DNA from: G11 sp947167445
GTDB lineage: Bacteria; Bacillota; Clostridia; Lachnospirales; Lachnospiraceae
Direction of reading: 5' to 3'
Assembly (NCBI GenBank): GCA_947167445.1
Contig: CAMVID010000013.1
Span: 1 to 64,000 of the forward strand
Length of the DNA stretch: 64,000 nucleotides
The notes under the pieces were generated by a model that searched no databases, was not told the DNA's origin, and saw nothing but the letters and a program-made list of their open reading frames with translations. Shown here piece by piece: positions 31,560 through 40,107 of this stretch (within the stretch, counting starts at the first letter, position 1; each line of letters opens with the position of its first letter). A program made the translations under genes and the position numbers.

Positions 31560-32544
31560 ATAATGCGGTTAATATGATAACGAAGGCTACAGCCTCCGTG
31601 GCAAGCATAAGCCTGTTGGCTCTTCGGATGTCAGCGGGCTCGGTCTTTCTTGTTTCGTCGCCGATGGTGGGCTTGTGGACCATTACGCCCTTATACAGGT
31701 GGTCGCCTCCAAGGAGAAGTCCCAGGGCTCCGGCGCAGACGCTTTCCGTCTGGGCGGAATTTGGGGATTTGTGGTTAAGCCTGTCCCGGCGCCAGATTCG
31801 CGCCGCTGCCCGCGGGTTATAGGTCTTATCAAAAAGGCTAAGTATAAAAGTTCCGACTATCATAAAGATTGCGCTCAGTCTTGCCGGAATGAAATTAAAA
31901 AAATCATCCGCTTTGGCTGCGAATCTTCCGAAGTTCTCGTACTTTTCGTTCTTATATCCGATCATGGAATCCATGGTGTTTACGGCTTTGTAAAGCATGC
32001 CAAGAATGGGGCCTCCAAGGGCCGAATAAATCAGGGGCGCAATAACGCCGTCGGAGGTGTTTTCCGCCACGGTTTCCACTGCTGCCTTGGCAACTTCCTC
32101 GCCGTCTAAGGGTGCAGTATCACGTCCAACTATCATTGATAGGGCATAGCGGGCCTTGTCCAAATCCCCTTTATCAAGCTCCTTTGTCACAGCCATGCTT
32201 TCCTTATATAAGCTCTTGGCCGCAAGGATATAGCAAGTAAGTATCGCCTCAACCAAGATTCCGATGTACGGGTGTATGGCGTAGGCACCGATGGTAACTG
32301 CCGCCGTGAGGGCCACGGTTATTGTAACCACCAGGGACCAAAGGAGAGTTCCCCTGGTTTTTTCAAGAGAAGGATTCCTGTCGGACTTTCCGGAAACGTC
32401 CCCAAGAAGGCGCTTCTCAAGCTTCGCTATCAGATTTCCGATGGCGCGGATGGGGTGGGGAAAATTATGGGGATCTCCGATAATCAGGTCGAGGATTGTC
32501 CCCGTAATCAATGCCAGTGTATGAAAGAAGATGTATTTCGCCAT
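31549..32544 (-). CDS. cbiB: Adenosylcobinamide-phosphate synthase
   Basis: The 331-aa integral membrane protein attaches the aminopropanol (phosphate) linker to adenosylcobyric acid. It starts with LALITGTILDLIIGDPHNFPHPIRAIG and contains GRDTAPLDGEEVAKAAVETVAENTSDGVIAPL, both highly characteristic. Motifs of the last third are present (NSAQTESVCAGALGLLLGG). GGAG precedes ATG 32544. It overlaps the end of cobC by 80 bases. Its last codons (TTA TGT GCA ATT TAG) lie inside the adjacent palindromic repeat, which supplies both the final residues and the stop. Confidence 0.93.
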   Translation of the reverse strand: MAKYIFFHTLALITGTILDLIIGDPHNFPHPIRAIGNLIAKLEKRLLGDVSGKSDRNPSLEKTRGTLLWSLVVTITVALTAAVTIGAYAIHPYIGILVEAILTCYILAAKSLYKESMAVTKELDKGDLDKARYALSMIVGRDTAPLDGEEVAKAAVETVAENTSDGVIAPLIYSALGGPILGMLYKAVNTMDSMIGYKNEKYENFGRFAAKADDFFNFIPARLSAIFMIVGTFILSLFDKTYNPRAAARIWRRDRLNHKSPNSAQTESVCAGALGLLLGGDHLYKGVMVHKPTIGDETRKTEPADIRRANRLMLATEAVAFVIILTALCAI

Positions 32545-33112
32545 CTTTGTTCTCCAGTTCAATGCGGTATCCGCACAGATTATTCACCATAAAATCGTAC
32601 TTGTCTTTGCCCGTCAAAACGCTCATGGCCGCCATTATGGTGCCGCCGTGGCAGACTATGGCCAGGGTTTCGTCTTCGGTGGATTGGCCCACCGCCTCCT
32701 TAAGTCCCTCAAAGATTCTTTTGGCAAAACCCTCATAGGTCTCCGCCTCCGGAATGGGGTCCTTGCCGCCGGAGTCCACCCAGACCTGAAATTCCGGGGT
32801 TCCGTTTAACTCCTCGTAGGTTTTGCCCTCAAAGAGGCCGAAGTCCATTTCCTTTAAATTGTCTATTTTGGTAAAATCGTCGCGGTTCTCCCCAAAGAGG
32901 ATTCCTGCGGTCTCTAACGCCCTCTTTAATGGGCTTACGCAGATTCTGAAATTTCCATCGTATGGAGCAAAGATTTCATCGTAGGTTTTCTTTGCCTCCC
33001 GCGCCACCTTTATTCCTTCTTCACACAGACTCTCGTCTGTTCGTCCGCCACTGTAGCGCTTCTCGGCATTGCCCGGGGTCTGCCCGTGGCGAATCAGATA
33101 TACCGTCTTCAT
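32465..33112 (-). CDS. cobC: Histidine phosphatase, probable alpha-ribazole phosphatase
   Basis: The 215-aa protein has YLIRHGQTPGNAEKRYSGGRTDESLCEEG, CVSPLKRALETAGILF and AIVCHGGTIMAAMS, the two-His phosphatase core. In a cob operon it most likely removes the phosphate of alpha-ribazole 5'-phosphate or adenosylcobalamin 5'-phosphate. AGGAG precedes ATG 33112. Its last 26 codons overlap the start of cbiB, which is unusually long for an operon junction. The open frame upstream of the ATG is repeat sequence. Confidence 0.88.
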   Translation of the reverse strand: MKTVYLIRHGQTPGNAEKRYSGGRTDESLCEEGIKVAREAKKTYDEIFAPYDGNFRICVSPLKRALETAGILFGENRDDFTKIDNLKEMDFGLFEGKTYEELNGTPEFQVWVDSGGKDPIPEAETYEGFAKRIFEGLKEAVGQSTEDETLAIVCHGGTIMAAMSVLTGKDKYDFMVNNLCGYRIELENKDGEIHLLSYTGIDYGDNPRPDYRRSP

Positions 33113-33130
33113 TATTTTTCTCCTATAGAT

Positions 33131-33216
33131 GTGCAGTTTGGGGACAGGCCCAGATTGCACGCTTCGTGTGCAATCTGGGCCTGTCCCCAAACTGCACATC
33201 CGCCCCCAAACTGCAC
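33131..33216. repeat. GTGCA palindromic repeat between cobS and cobC (two units plus a partial tandem unit)
   Basis: Starting from cobS on the minus strand, TGA is followed by T and GTGCAGTTTGGGGG, a partial unit. It is then repeated as a full pair of units with a GAAGC spacer like that at 14-20. The far end lies directly before the cobC ribosome binding site. Confidence 0.9.
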
Positions 33217-33217
33217 A

Positions 33218-33991
33218 TCATATCCAAGTCATCGCTGCAAGCACTGCCGCAGCCAGCATTTCGCCGGTGCACAGGAAGTACCCGGCGGTGTCGCCGGTTA
33301 CCCCGCCGAATTCCTTGTAGGCTTTGTAGCGGTAGTAGATTGTATAGAGGGTAAAGGTCAAAAGCACCGCCAGCCCTTTAATAAGATTCATGAAAAGAAC
33401 AATGATTTCCAGCACAATAAGGGTGAATATCAAAAAGATTATGATACCCTTCTGCTCTTTTCTGGTCTCCTCATAAAGCATGCCGTCCTTCTTTGCCTTC
33501 TTAAGAAGAAGGGATGTAAGGCCGCTTAAGCACCTTCCCACTGCAAAAATTGAAGCGAAAATAAGAATTGTCTTATTGTCGCACTTATCACTTAATAAAA
33601 TGGCGGTTACCGAAGCACCAAAAATAAGCAATATCCTCACGAGCCCCAAAACCGCAAATGCCCCGATGTGGGGATCCTTCAGTATCTCCAGCTTCTTCTC
33701 CATTGGGGCATAGGACCTTAAGGCATCCTCCGTGTCCATGAACCCGTCAAGATGAAAGCCTCCGGTAATAATTAAAGGTGCCAGAATGGTTAACATAACA
33801 CGTACTGCCACAGGGACACCCATCATGAAGGCCGGCACATTAATAAGCCAGATAACGGCTCCGATGGCCACGCCAACAAAGGGGAAAAACGTAAGGCTAT
33901 GTGCCATGTCGTCTTCCTTCCAGATAAACCGCGGCATGGGAATTTTGCTGTATAGGGAAAATGAAACCGCAAACCACCTGAATATGCTCAA
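33218..33991 (-). CDS. cobS: Adenosylcobinamide-GDP ribazoletransferase
   Basis: The 257-aa membrane enzyme joins alpha-ribazole (phosphate) to adenosylcobinamide-GDP, making cobalamin. Typical motifs are LYSKIPMPRF near the start, ITGGFHLDGFMDTEDAL with the catalytic acidic residues, and LKDPHIGAFAVLG. The start is a TTG at 33991 that overlaps the TGA of cobU by four bases (TTGA). The next ATG would delete the conserved N-terminus, so the non-ATG start is preferred. Its own TGA lies one base before a repeat. Confidence 0.92.
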   Translation of the reverse strand: MSIFRWFAVSFSLYSKIPMPRFIWKEDDMAHSLTFFPFVGVAIGAVIWLINVPAFMMGVPVAVRVMLTILAPLIITGGFHLDGFMDTEDALRSYAPMEKKLEILKDPHIGAFAVLGLVRILLIFGASVTAILLSDKCDNKTILIFASIFAVGRCLSGLTSLLLKKAKKDGMLYEETRKEQKGIIIFLIFTLIVLEIIVLFMNLIKGLAVLLTFTLYTIYYRYKAYKEFGGVTGDTAGYFLCTGEMLAAAVLAAMTWI

Positions 33992-34542
33992 TTTTCCACC
34001 TCAGTGTCTTCGTCTCTAAGGTCATATACCTTGTCGGCAAAATCCATAAGTTTCTCATTTACTCCGTCAAGGAGCTTTACAAAAAGCCTGGTGGAATTGT
34101 CATAGCCCGGGGCATCCTTGTCGTACTCACTTGTAACCATCACAAGGTTGTGGGCCTGATTCGCCAGGGCAACTATATCTCCGTAAACGCTCTCCACAAA
34201 GGTCTCAATATCCGGGTTCCCAACCTGACATAGCTTTGTCCTTGCTGGATTTTCGTGCATTTCGTTTCCCACAAGGTTGGAAACACACTCCAAAAGCACC
34301 GTGGCGCTGCCGATATCCATAACCTCTCCCTCAAGGTCCCAGATATCATATCCCTTCTCCACGGTAATAAATCCCTTGCCTGCTCTGGCTTTGCGGTGTC
34401 TCTCCACCCTCATGCTTCCCTCGTCATCAAAGACCTCCATGGTGGCAAGGTAATACCTGATTGAGTCTCCGGTGTTCATAGCCAGCTCTTCGGCCAATGC
34501 GGATTTCCCTGAGTTCTTTCTTCCGATTACCAAAATATTCAT
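33988..34542 (-). CDS. cobU: Adenosylcobinamide kinase / guanylyltransferase
   Basis: The 184-aa P-loop enzyme phosphorylates adenosylcobinamide and transfers GMP to it. The P-loop is VIGRKNSGKSALAEEL, and the RVERHRKARAGKGF segment carries the His that holds the GMP. ATVLLECVSNLVGNEM is the Walker-B-like part. The P-loop differs from the usual GGxRSGKS. ATG 34542 overlaps the cobT stop by four bases. Confidence 0.9.
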   Translation of the reverse strand: MNILVIGRKNSGKSALAEELAMNTGDSIRYYLATMEVFDDEGSMRVERHRKARAGKGFITVEKGYDIWDLEGEVMDIGSATVLLECVSNLVGNEMHENPARTKLCQVGNPDIETFVESVYGDIVALANQAHNLVMVTSEYDKDAPGYDNSTRLFVKLLDGVNEKLMDFADKVYDLRDEDTEVEN

Positions 34543-35627
34543 TTTCTGAACCTCTCGTACTGTTTGATGGTAGTTTCGTTAAAAGCAACACCGCCTGAAA
34601 ACAGTGACATAACCATGTCAAGAAGCGGGAAAAGCATAATGGCGCCGGTGCCCTCACCAAGGGCTAAGTCAGCGTCTATAACCGGTTTCAGCCCCAGGCG
34701 GTTCATGATTTCTTCCGCGCCCTTTTCTCTGCCTTTATGGGATGCAATCATGAAATCCTTGCAGCCCTTAACAATTCCCTCCGCAGTAAAGGCAGCCACT
34801 GCGCTGATAAAACCGTCTATGACAATGGGAATTCCAAGCATTGCTCCGCCGATGTAAACTCCCACAAGGCCTGCGATATCAAGACCTCCAAACTTTCTTA
34901 GAGCCTCGAAAACATTGGTAGCTCCCCTAATTCCCTTTTTGTCTTTATCATCAAGATGAAACTTTAAAGTTTCCTCTATCACTTCAATCTTATGCTCAAG
35001 GCCCTCATCCGTAAGCCCTGCTCCCCTGCCCGTAACTGCGGCGGGTTCAAGCCCCGTCAGGGCGCATAGAAGAGCAGTTGCCGTGGTTGTGTTGCCGATT
35101 CCCATTTCACCGGTTGCAATAATCTCGAACTTCTTGTCTCTGCAAAGCTTAACCATTTCAATTCCGGCTTCAATGGCCTTAAGGCACTCTTCCACCGACA
35201 TTGCAGGCCCCTTTAGAATATCCCCGGTGCCCTTTCTCACCTTCTTATCGATGACTCCCTTTGGGGTGCCCTCGCAGTTGATTCCCACATCCACGGTAAA
35301 AATCTCCAAAGGATAGTGCTTCGCCATCATGCCAACGGAGCTCTCCTTTCGCCCCATGAGGGCGGCCACATCCCTTGTGACGCTTTGGTCCGTCTGTGAT
35401 ACTCCCTCTAAGACCACCCCGTTGTCGGCACACATAATTACCAGTGCCTTCTTTGAGAGGTCCGGGCACATGTCAGCCTTGGCGGCGGCGATTTTGCACA
35501 CCAGATCCTCGAAATCTCCGAGGCCGTCGATAGGTTTGGCTATGGCGTCCCACCGGCTTCTTGCAGCCTCGGCGGCCTGCACATCCGGCGTGTTAATCTT
35601 AATGGAAGTAAGCTCTTTAATCGTCAT
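34539..35627 (-). CDS. cobT: Nicotinate-nucleotide-dimethylbenzimidazole phosphoribosyltransferase
   Basis: The 362-aa enzyme activates the lower-ligand base to alpha-ribazole phosphate. It shows VLEGVSQTDQSVTRDVA, GEMGIGNTTTATAL, GRGAGLTDEGLEHK, VYIGGAMLGIPIVIDGF and the catalytic Glu in DADLALGEGTGAIMLFPLLD. Length and order of motifs match the family. The start overlaps the cbiP stop by four bases (ATGA). No gene for making dimethylbenzimidazole lies in the window. Confidence 0.94.
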   Translation of the reverse strand: MTIKELTSIKINTPDVQAAEAARSRWDAIAKPIDGLGDFEDLVCKIAAAKADMCPDLSKKALVIMCADNGVVLEGVSQTDQSVTRDVAALMGRKESSVGMMAKHYPLEIFTVDVGINCEGTPKGVIDKKVRKGTGDILKGPAMSVEECLKAIEAGIEMVKLCRDKKFEIIATGEMGIGNTTTATALLCALTGLEPAAVTGRGAGLTDEGLEHKIEVIEETLKFHLDDKDKKGIRGATNVFEALRKFGGLDIAGLVGVYIGGAMLGIPIVIDGFISAVAAFTAEGIVKGCKDFMIASHKGREKGAEEIMNRLGLKPVIDADLALGEGTGAIMLFPLLDMVMSLFSGGVAFNETTIKQYERFRK

Positions 35628-37075
35628 CTTTTAATCCCCATTATTTCGTAGATGTAGTCCATATCCAGGGCTGCCCGCAGCTGCTCCGCCAGCAAATCGT
35701 ACTGGGTCTCCCTGAAAGCTTTATAATCCATTGTAACTTCAAAGCCCGTAACGGCTTCAAGAATCTCTTTCCTGTCAAAGAATCCGTGAATGTAAGTGCC
35801 ATACACGTTTCCTTTGCAAAAACCCGTCCTCTCCGAAGTAAACTCAGTCAAATCCTCGTAAGGAGTGGTGGTGCCCATGTGAATCTCATAGCCTTCCACA
35901 GGTTTGCCTTTAAGGCCCTCAAACTTTCCTGCGGCGCCTGAAATCACACCTTCAAAATTCGTCCTGGTTTTCTCCTTCCCAAGAACCGTATCCACAGGTA
36001 AAAGCCTAAGCCCCTCCTCAAATCCTCCACTCTCGACTCCTTGTGGGTCTTCAATTCTTCTTCCAAGCATCTGATACCCGCCACAGATACCAAAGATGGG
36101 TGTGTTGTCATGGAGAACTTTGGTTTTTACCAAATCGGCAAGGCCGTTATCCTTGATGGCTCTTAAATCTTCCAGAGTATTTTTGGAGCCGGGAATAATG
36201 ATTATGTCAGGATTCCCCAGTTCAGAAGGGGTCTTCACGTATCTTACAGACACCCCCTTAAGCTGCTCAAAGGTGTCAAAATCCGTGAAGTTTGATATAT
36301 GATTAAGTCTTATAATTGCAATATCAAAATCTTTAATTTGGTTTACATAAAATCTGTCCGACAAAGAATCCTCGTCGTCGAGTTTTACGTCCATGTAGGG
36401 AACCACGCCTACAACCTTGGTCTTCCCCCGATCCTCCAGAATCTTCACCCCGTCCTCAAACAAGCGGGCGTCCCCTCGGAATTTGTTGACGATAAGCCCC
36501 TTCACCAGGTCTCTCTCGTCCTTTTCAAGTAAATCAAGGGTACCGAGAAGCTGAGGGAAAATGCCGCCTCTGTCGATGTCACCCACAAGAAGCACCAGGG
36601 CGTCAATCATCTTGGCAAGCCCCATGTTTACGATGTCGTCCTTTTTGAGGTTTAGTTCAACGGGAGAACCGGCCCCTTCTACTACTATGATATCATAGTT
36701 TTCCGCCAGTTTATCGTAGGCTTTCTTAATTTCCGGAATGAAATCCTTCTTGCGTTTAAAGTAGTCCATGGCCTTCATGTTTCCAAGGACTTCGCCGTTA
36801 AGAATGACCTGGGAGCCCATGTCGCTTGTGGGCTTTAAAAGGATTGGATTCATGCATGCAAGGGGCTTTGTTCCCGCGCACTCCGCCTGCATGACCTGAG
36901 CCCTTCCCATTTCAAGGCCTTCCTCCGTAACAAAGGAATTAAGGGCCATGTTCTGGGATTTAAAGGGGGCCACCCTGAAACCATCTTCGGCAAAAATCCT
37001 GCAAAGCCCTGCGGCAATGACGGATTTCCCGGCGTTTGACATGGTGCCCTGAATCATTATGTTTTTAGTTTTCAT
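35624..37075 (-). CDS. cbiP: Adenosylcobyric acid synthase (glutamine-hydrolysing)
   Basis: The 483-aa enzyme amidates four side chains of adenosylcobyrinic acid a,c-diamide. The N-terminal synthetase half has IMIQGTMSNAGKSVIAAG, VVEGAGSPVELNL and VLLVGDIDRGGIF. The C-terminal glutaminase half has PIFGICGGYQMLG with the Cys nucleophile and GTYIHGFFDR with the His. The start is ATG 37075, which overlaps the end of btuD by 11 bases; the ATG at 37105 is possible but lies inside btuD without a better site. It suggests that cobyrinate diamide, not only cobinamide, can be an input. Confidence 0.93.
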   Translation of the reverse strand: MKTKNIMIQGTMSNAGKSVIAAGLCRIFAEDGFRVAPFKSQNMALNSFVTEEGLEMGRAQVMQAECAGTKPLACMNPILLKPTSDMGSQVILNGEVLGNMKAMDYFKRKKDFIPEIKKAYDKLAENYDIIVVEGAGSPVELNLKKDDIVNMGLAKMIDALVLLVGDIDRGGIFPQLLGTLDLLEKDERDLVKGLIVNKFRGDARLFEDGVKILEDRGKTKVVGVVPYMDVKLDDEDSLSDRFYVNQIKDFDIAIIRLNHISNFTDFDTFEQLKGVSVRYVKTPSELGNPDIIIIPGSKNTLEDLRAIKDNGLADLVKTKVLHDNTPIFGICGGYQMLGRRIEDPQGVESGGFEEGLRLLPVDTVLGKEKTRTNFEGVISGAAGKFEGLKGKPVEGYEIHMGTTTPYEDLTEFTSERTGFCKGNVYGTYIHGFFDRKEILEAVTGFEVTMDYKAFRETQYDLLAEQLRAALDMDYIYEIMGIKR

Positions 37076-37832
37076 ATCTTTTCTGGATATATTCATAGAC
37101 GTCAAAATCGTAGGTTTCCTTCAAAACCTCCGAAGCCAGGATTTCGGAGCGCGGTGCTTCGCCGATGATTCGGCCTTCCTTAATAAAGATACCTCTGTCG
37201 GATAATCGAAGGGCCAATGAAATATCGTGATAAACTCCAACCAGCGTGTTTCCGGGAGTCTTCCTCCACTCGTCAAGGTACTCGGAAAGCTCAGATACCA
37301 CCTTTAGATCCAGGTGGTTGGTGGGTTCATCAAGAAACAGAATATTTGATTCCTGGGCGAAGGTGCGGGCCAAAAATACGCGCTGCAGCTCGCCTCCGGA
37401 TAAAGAGCCGATCTGTCTGTCGGAAAGCTTCTCCATGCCAACCTTTCTAAGGGCTTCCTCGGCGATGGCCACGTCCTTGTCGGAGGGTTTACCAAAGAAA
37501 TGGGGCATGTGAAGATAGCGACCGAGAATTACGGTTTCCAAAACAGAGTATGAAAAATAAACCTGGGAGAGCTGGGTCATAAAGGCCACATTCCCGGCTA
37601 TTTCTTTTCTGGTCATCTTTGAAACATCCTGCCCGTTAATAAGAACCTGTCCGGAATAGGGGATAATGCCTATGACGGCCTTAAGTAGGGTGGATTTGCC
37701 GGAGCCGTTACTGCCAAGAATGCAGACGCTCTCTCCGGTTTCAATTGAAAGATTTATGTCCTTTATTACAGGGTGCTTCATGGTTTTGTCGTATGAAGCC
37801 TGAAGATTGTTGCATACTATGGCTTTACTCAT
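37065..37832 (-). CDS. btuD: Corrinoid ABC transporter ATP-binding protein
   Basis: The 255-aa FecE/BtuD-type ATPase has Walker A ILGSNGSGKSTLLKA, Q-loop AFMTQLSQVYFSYSV, signature SLSGGELQRVFLARTFA, Walker B ILFLDEPTNHLD and an H-loop in VGVYHDISLALRLSDRG. ATG 37832 starts one base after the TGA of the permease gene. It powers import through the adjacent permease. Confidence 0.92.
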   Translation of the reverse strand: MSKAIVCNNLQASYDKTMKHPVIKDINLSIETGESVCILGSNGSGKSTLLKAVIGIIPYSGQVLINGQDVSKMTRKEIAGNVAFMTQLSQVYFSYSVLETVILGRYLHMPHFFGKPSDKDVAIAEEALRKVGMEKLSDRQIGSLSGGELQRVFLARTFAQESNILFLDEPTNHLDLKVVSELSEYLDEWRKTPGNTLVGVYHDISLALRLSDRGIFIKEGRIIGEAPRSEILASEVLKETYDFDVYEYIQKRYEN

Positions 37833-37833
37833 G

Positions 37834-38865
37834 TCACACCTTCTTTCTGCCCCCAAGGTACACCCATAGGAAGAAGGGTGCCCCCACCAGGGCTGTAATG
37901 GCACCTACAGGGATTTCCCTGGGAGCCAGAACCGTTCTTGCAAGAAGGTCCGCAAGAGCCATAAAGCCGCCCCCCAGAAAGGCAGACATGGGTATCAGCA
38001 TCCCATGGGAGGAGCCGAAGATTTTCCTTGCTATATGGGGAACGGTGAGATCTATAAAACCGATTATTCCCGTAAAACAGACGCTGGCACCCGTAAGCAT
38101 GGAGGAGAGAAGGAGAAGTATGAATTTTACCTTCTTGGTATCAACACCCATGGCAAGGGCCTGCTCTTCACCGAAGTTAAGCAGATCCATATCTCTGTGA
38201 AAAGCCAAAACCGCTATCATGCCCACTATAAAAAAGCCCATCAGAAGGGCCACATGAATCCATTTCCTGCCGGAGAAGGTACCCATGGTCCAAAGGGTCA
38301 GTCTTTGAATGTGCTGTGAAAAGTAAGCCGAAAGCATGGTAAGAATGGCGTTAACAAACAAGGATAACACCATACCAAAGAGAATAATCGTGTGATTTCG
38401 TAAGTTACTGTCCAGTCTGGACGAGAAAAATATAACAATAAGAACTGTTGCAAGGCCGAAGGCGAATCCGGTTATGGGCAACAGGAAAAGGCCTAAAACG
38501 GGGATTGAAATCTCCGTAACAATAATAATGGCTGCACCCAAAGATGCGCCGCTTGATACGCCTAAGGTGTAAGAGGAGGCCAGGGGATTTTGCAAAAGCG
38601 ACTGCATTACCGCGCCGCTTATGGAAAGCATGGCTCCCACCGCAAAGGCAGAAAAAACTCTGGGCATTCTTATGTCCCAGACTATGGAAATTGTGGAGTC
38701 GATTATGTCGCCTCCTATTGGGATATTAAAGAGTTTATTTCCGATAATTGCCACAATATCACCGGGGCGCACAGATACACTGCCCGCCCCGATGCTTATG
38801 ATTATGGAAAAAACTACAAATGCTGCAACTAAAGCTATCTTAGTAGATATTCCGATTTTTCTCAT
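37834..38865 (-). CDS. btuC: Corrinoid ABC transporter permease
   Basis: The 343-aa FecCD/BtuC family permease has about ten membrane helices. It has WDIRMPRVFSAFAVGAMLSISGAVMQSLLQNPLASSYTLGVSSGASLGAA, shown here as family hallmark segments, and later FTGIIGFIDLTVPHIARKIFG. It starts six bases after the btuF stop. There is no clear Shine-Dalgarno sequence, which suggests translational coupling. Confidence 0.92.
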   Translation of the reverse strand: MRKIGISTKIALVAAFVVFSIIISIGAGSVSVRPGDIVAIIGNKLFNIPIGGDIIDSTISIVWDIRMPRVFSAFAVGAMLSISGAVMQSLLQNPLASSYTLGVSSGASLGAAIIIVTEISIPVLGLFLLPITGFAFGLATVLIVIFFSSRLDSNLRNHTIILFGMVLSLFVNAILTMLSAYFSQHIQRLTLWTMGTFSGRKWIHVALLMGFFIVGMIAVLAFHRDMDLLNFGEEQALAMGVDTKKVKFILLLLSSMLTGASVCFTGIIGFIDLTVPHIARKIFGSSHGMLIPMSAFLGGGFMALADLLARTVLAPREIPVGAITALVGAPFFLWVYLGGRKKV

Positions 38866-38871
38866 AAAATA

Positions 38872-39930
38872 TTATGCTGCGTCCTTTAATGCTTCCTCGA
38901 AGTACTCGGGATAGATAAGTCTTGCAATCTCAACCATAACGTCTACAACGTGCTGGTTGGGCTGGTTAACCTTGTCTGCGTCAAGCATGTAAACAGCGCC
39001 GTCCTTGATAGCCTGGACGTTCTCCCATCCCTTCATGCCAAGTATAACATTGATAGCGTCGGGAGTGTACATGTCAGCTGAAAGAATAACCTGAGGATCT
39101 GAAGCGATGGCGAACTCCTCTGAAAGAGCGGGCCACTGACCTTCCTGATCTGCTGCTACGTTTACAAGACCGCAAATCTCAAGCATCTCGTTGATGTATG
39201 TGCCCTGGCCTGCAGAGTAGATTGTAGGATAATCAGCTGAAGGTGTGAAAAGCTCGAAAAGAACGGTCTTCTTCTCATCTTCGGGAATTGTTGCTGCGAT
39301 TTCCTTGATTTCATCGATGTTTGACTCCATCAGATTAACAAGTTCTTCCATTTCTCTTTCCATGCCTACGCACTGTCCGATGAACATAAGGTCCTCTTCG
39401 ATGGCTTCGATTGAAGTGGCGCTTGGGATATCTGCTACGCAGATTCCTGCGTCACGAACTGATGCAAAAGCGTCAACTCCGTCCTTTGAGCTCATGCCTG
39501 ATGTAAACACGATGTCGGGGTTAAGAGCAACGATCTGCTCCTGATCGGGAGCCATCATGTCAAAGTAAACCACATCATCCTTAAGCTCTGAGCCATAGGA
39601 AGCCTGTGAGTTAGTGTCGGAAGCTACGATTTTGTCAGCAAGACCCATGTCGATGAGGGTTCTTGTGATTGAAGGAGCCATGGAAATGATGGTGTTAACT
39701 TCTGCGGGAAGTGTGATATCGTTTCCGCTTCTGTCCTTTGTTACAGCTTCTGTTTCAGCTTCTGCTTCCTCTGCGGGAGCTTCTGTGGGTTCTGCTGCCG
39801 TTTCCTCTGTTGCAGTCTCTTCTACTGCTTCTGTTGTCTCTGTTGCTGCGGGAGCTTCGTTACCGCAGGCCATGAGAGCTGATGCACTGAGTACAAGTGC
39901 AAGCATTGATGCGATGATTCTTTTTTTCAT
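38872..39930 (-). CDS. btuF: Corrinoid-binding lipoprotein
   Basis: The 352-aa lipoprotein has a signal peptide with lipobox SASALMACG, then a long Glu/Thr/Ala-rich linker (about residues 25-65), then a periplasmic-binding fold of the BtuF/FhuD class. That fold has VNTIISMAPSITRTLIDMGLADKIV, NPDIVFTSGMSSKDGVDAF and QVILSADMYTPDAINVI. GGAG precedes ATG 39930. Position just after a B12 riboswitch fixes the corrinoid ligand class. It is the first gene of an 11-gene operon. Confidence 0.93.
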   Translation of the reverse strand: MKKRIIASMLALVLSASALMACGNEAPAATETTEAVEETATEETAAEPTEAPAEEAEAETEAVTKDRSGNDITLPAEVNTIISMAPSITRTLIDMGLADKIVASDTNSQASYGSELKDDVVYFDMMAPDQEQIVALNPDIVFTSGMSSKDGVDAFASVRDAGICVADIPSATSIEAIEEDLMFIGQCVGMEREMEELVNLMESNIDEIKEIAATIPEDEKKTVLFELFTPSADYPTIYSAGQGTYINEMLEICGLVNVAADQEGQWPALSEEFAIASDPQVILSADMYTPDAINVILGMKGWENVQAIKDGAVYMLDADKVNQPNQHVVDVMVEIARLIYPEYFEEALKDAA

Positions 39931-39984
39931 CTTTTTATCTCCTCTTATATATTTATTAATCCCATTGGAAAGAACCGATGAGCG

Positions 39985-40021
39985 CACAAAAAAACTCACC
40001 CCGGGGTAATCGGAATGAGTT
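39985..40021 (-). terminator. Riboswitch-controlled intrinsic terminator
   Basis: On the minus strand AACTCA with CCG pairs with CGG and TGAGTT (39993-40021) and is followed by TTTTTTT. It lies between the B12 aptamer and btuF, so the riboswitch most likely acts by termination when cobalamin binds. Confidence 0.8.
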
Positions 40022-40038
40022 AATGGCATACACAAAAG

Positions 40039-40063
40039 ACAGGGTAGCATCTGCATGCCCTGT
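40039..40063 (-). promoter_or_regulatory. Hairpin in the riboswitch expression platform
   Basis: ACAGGG and CCCTGT enclose an inner GCAT/ATGC pair. The stem lies between aptamer and terminator and may belong to the antiterminator or a spacer fold. Confidence 0.4.
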
Positions 40064-40107
40064 TAGTGCAGTACGGCCAATTACTCGTGACCCGGATTAT
40101 TAATCCT

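Noticed and set aside
31549..31560. Frameshift or truncation of cbiB at its 3' end
   Set aside because: The conserved domain is complete. Only the last few residues and the stop come from the repeat, so it is a remodelled end and not a broken gene.
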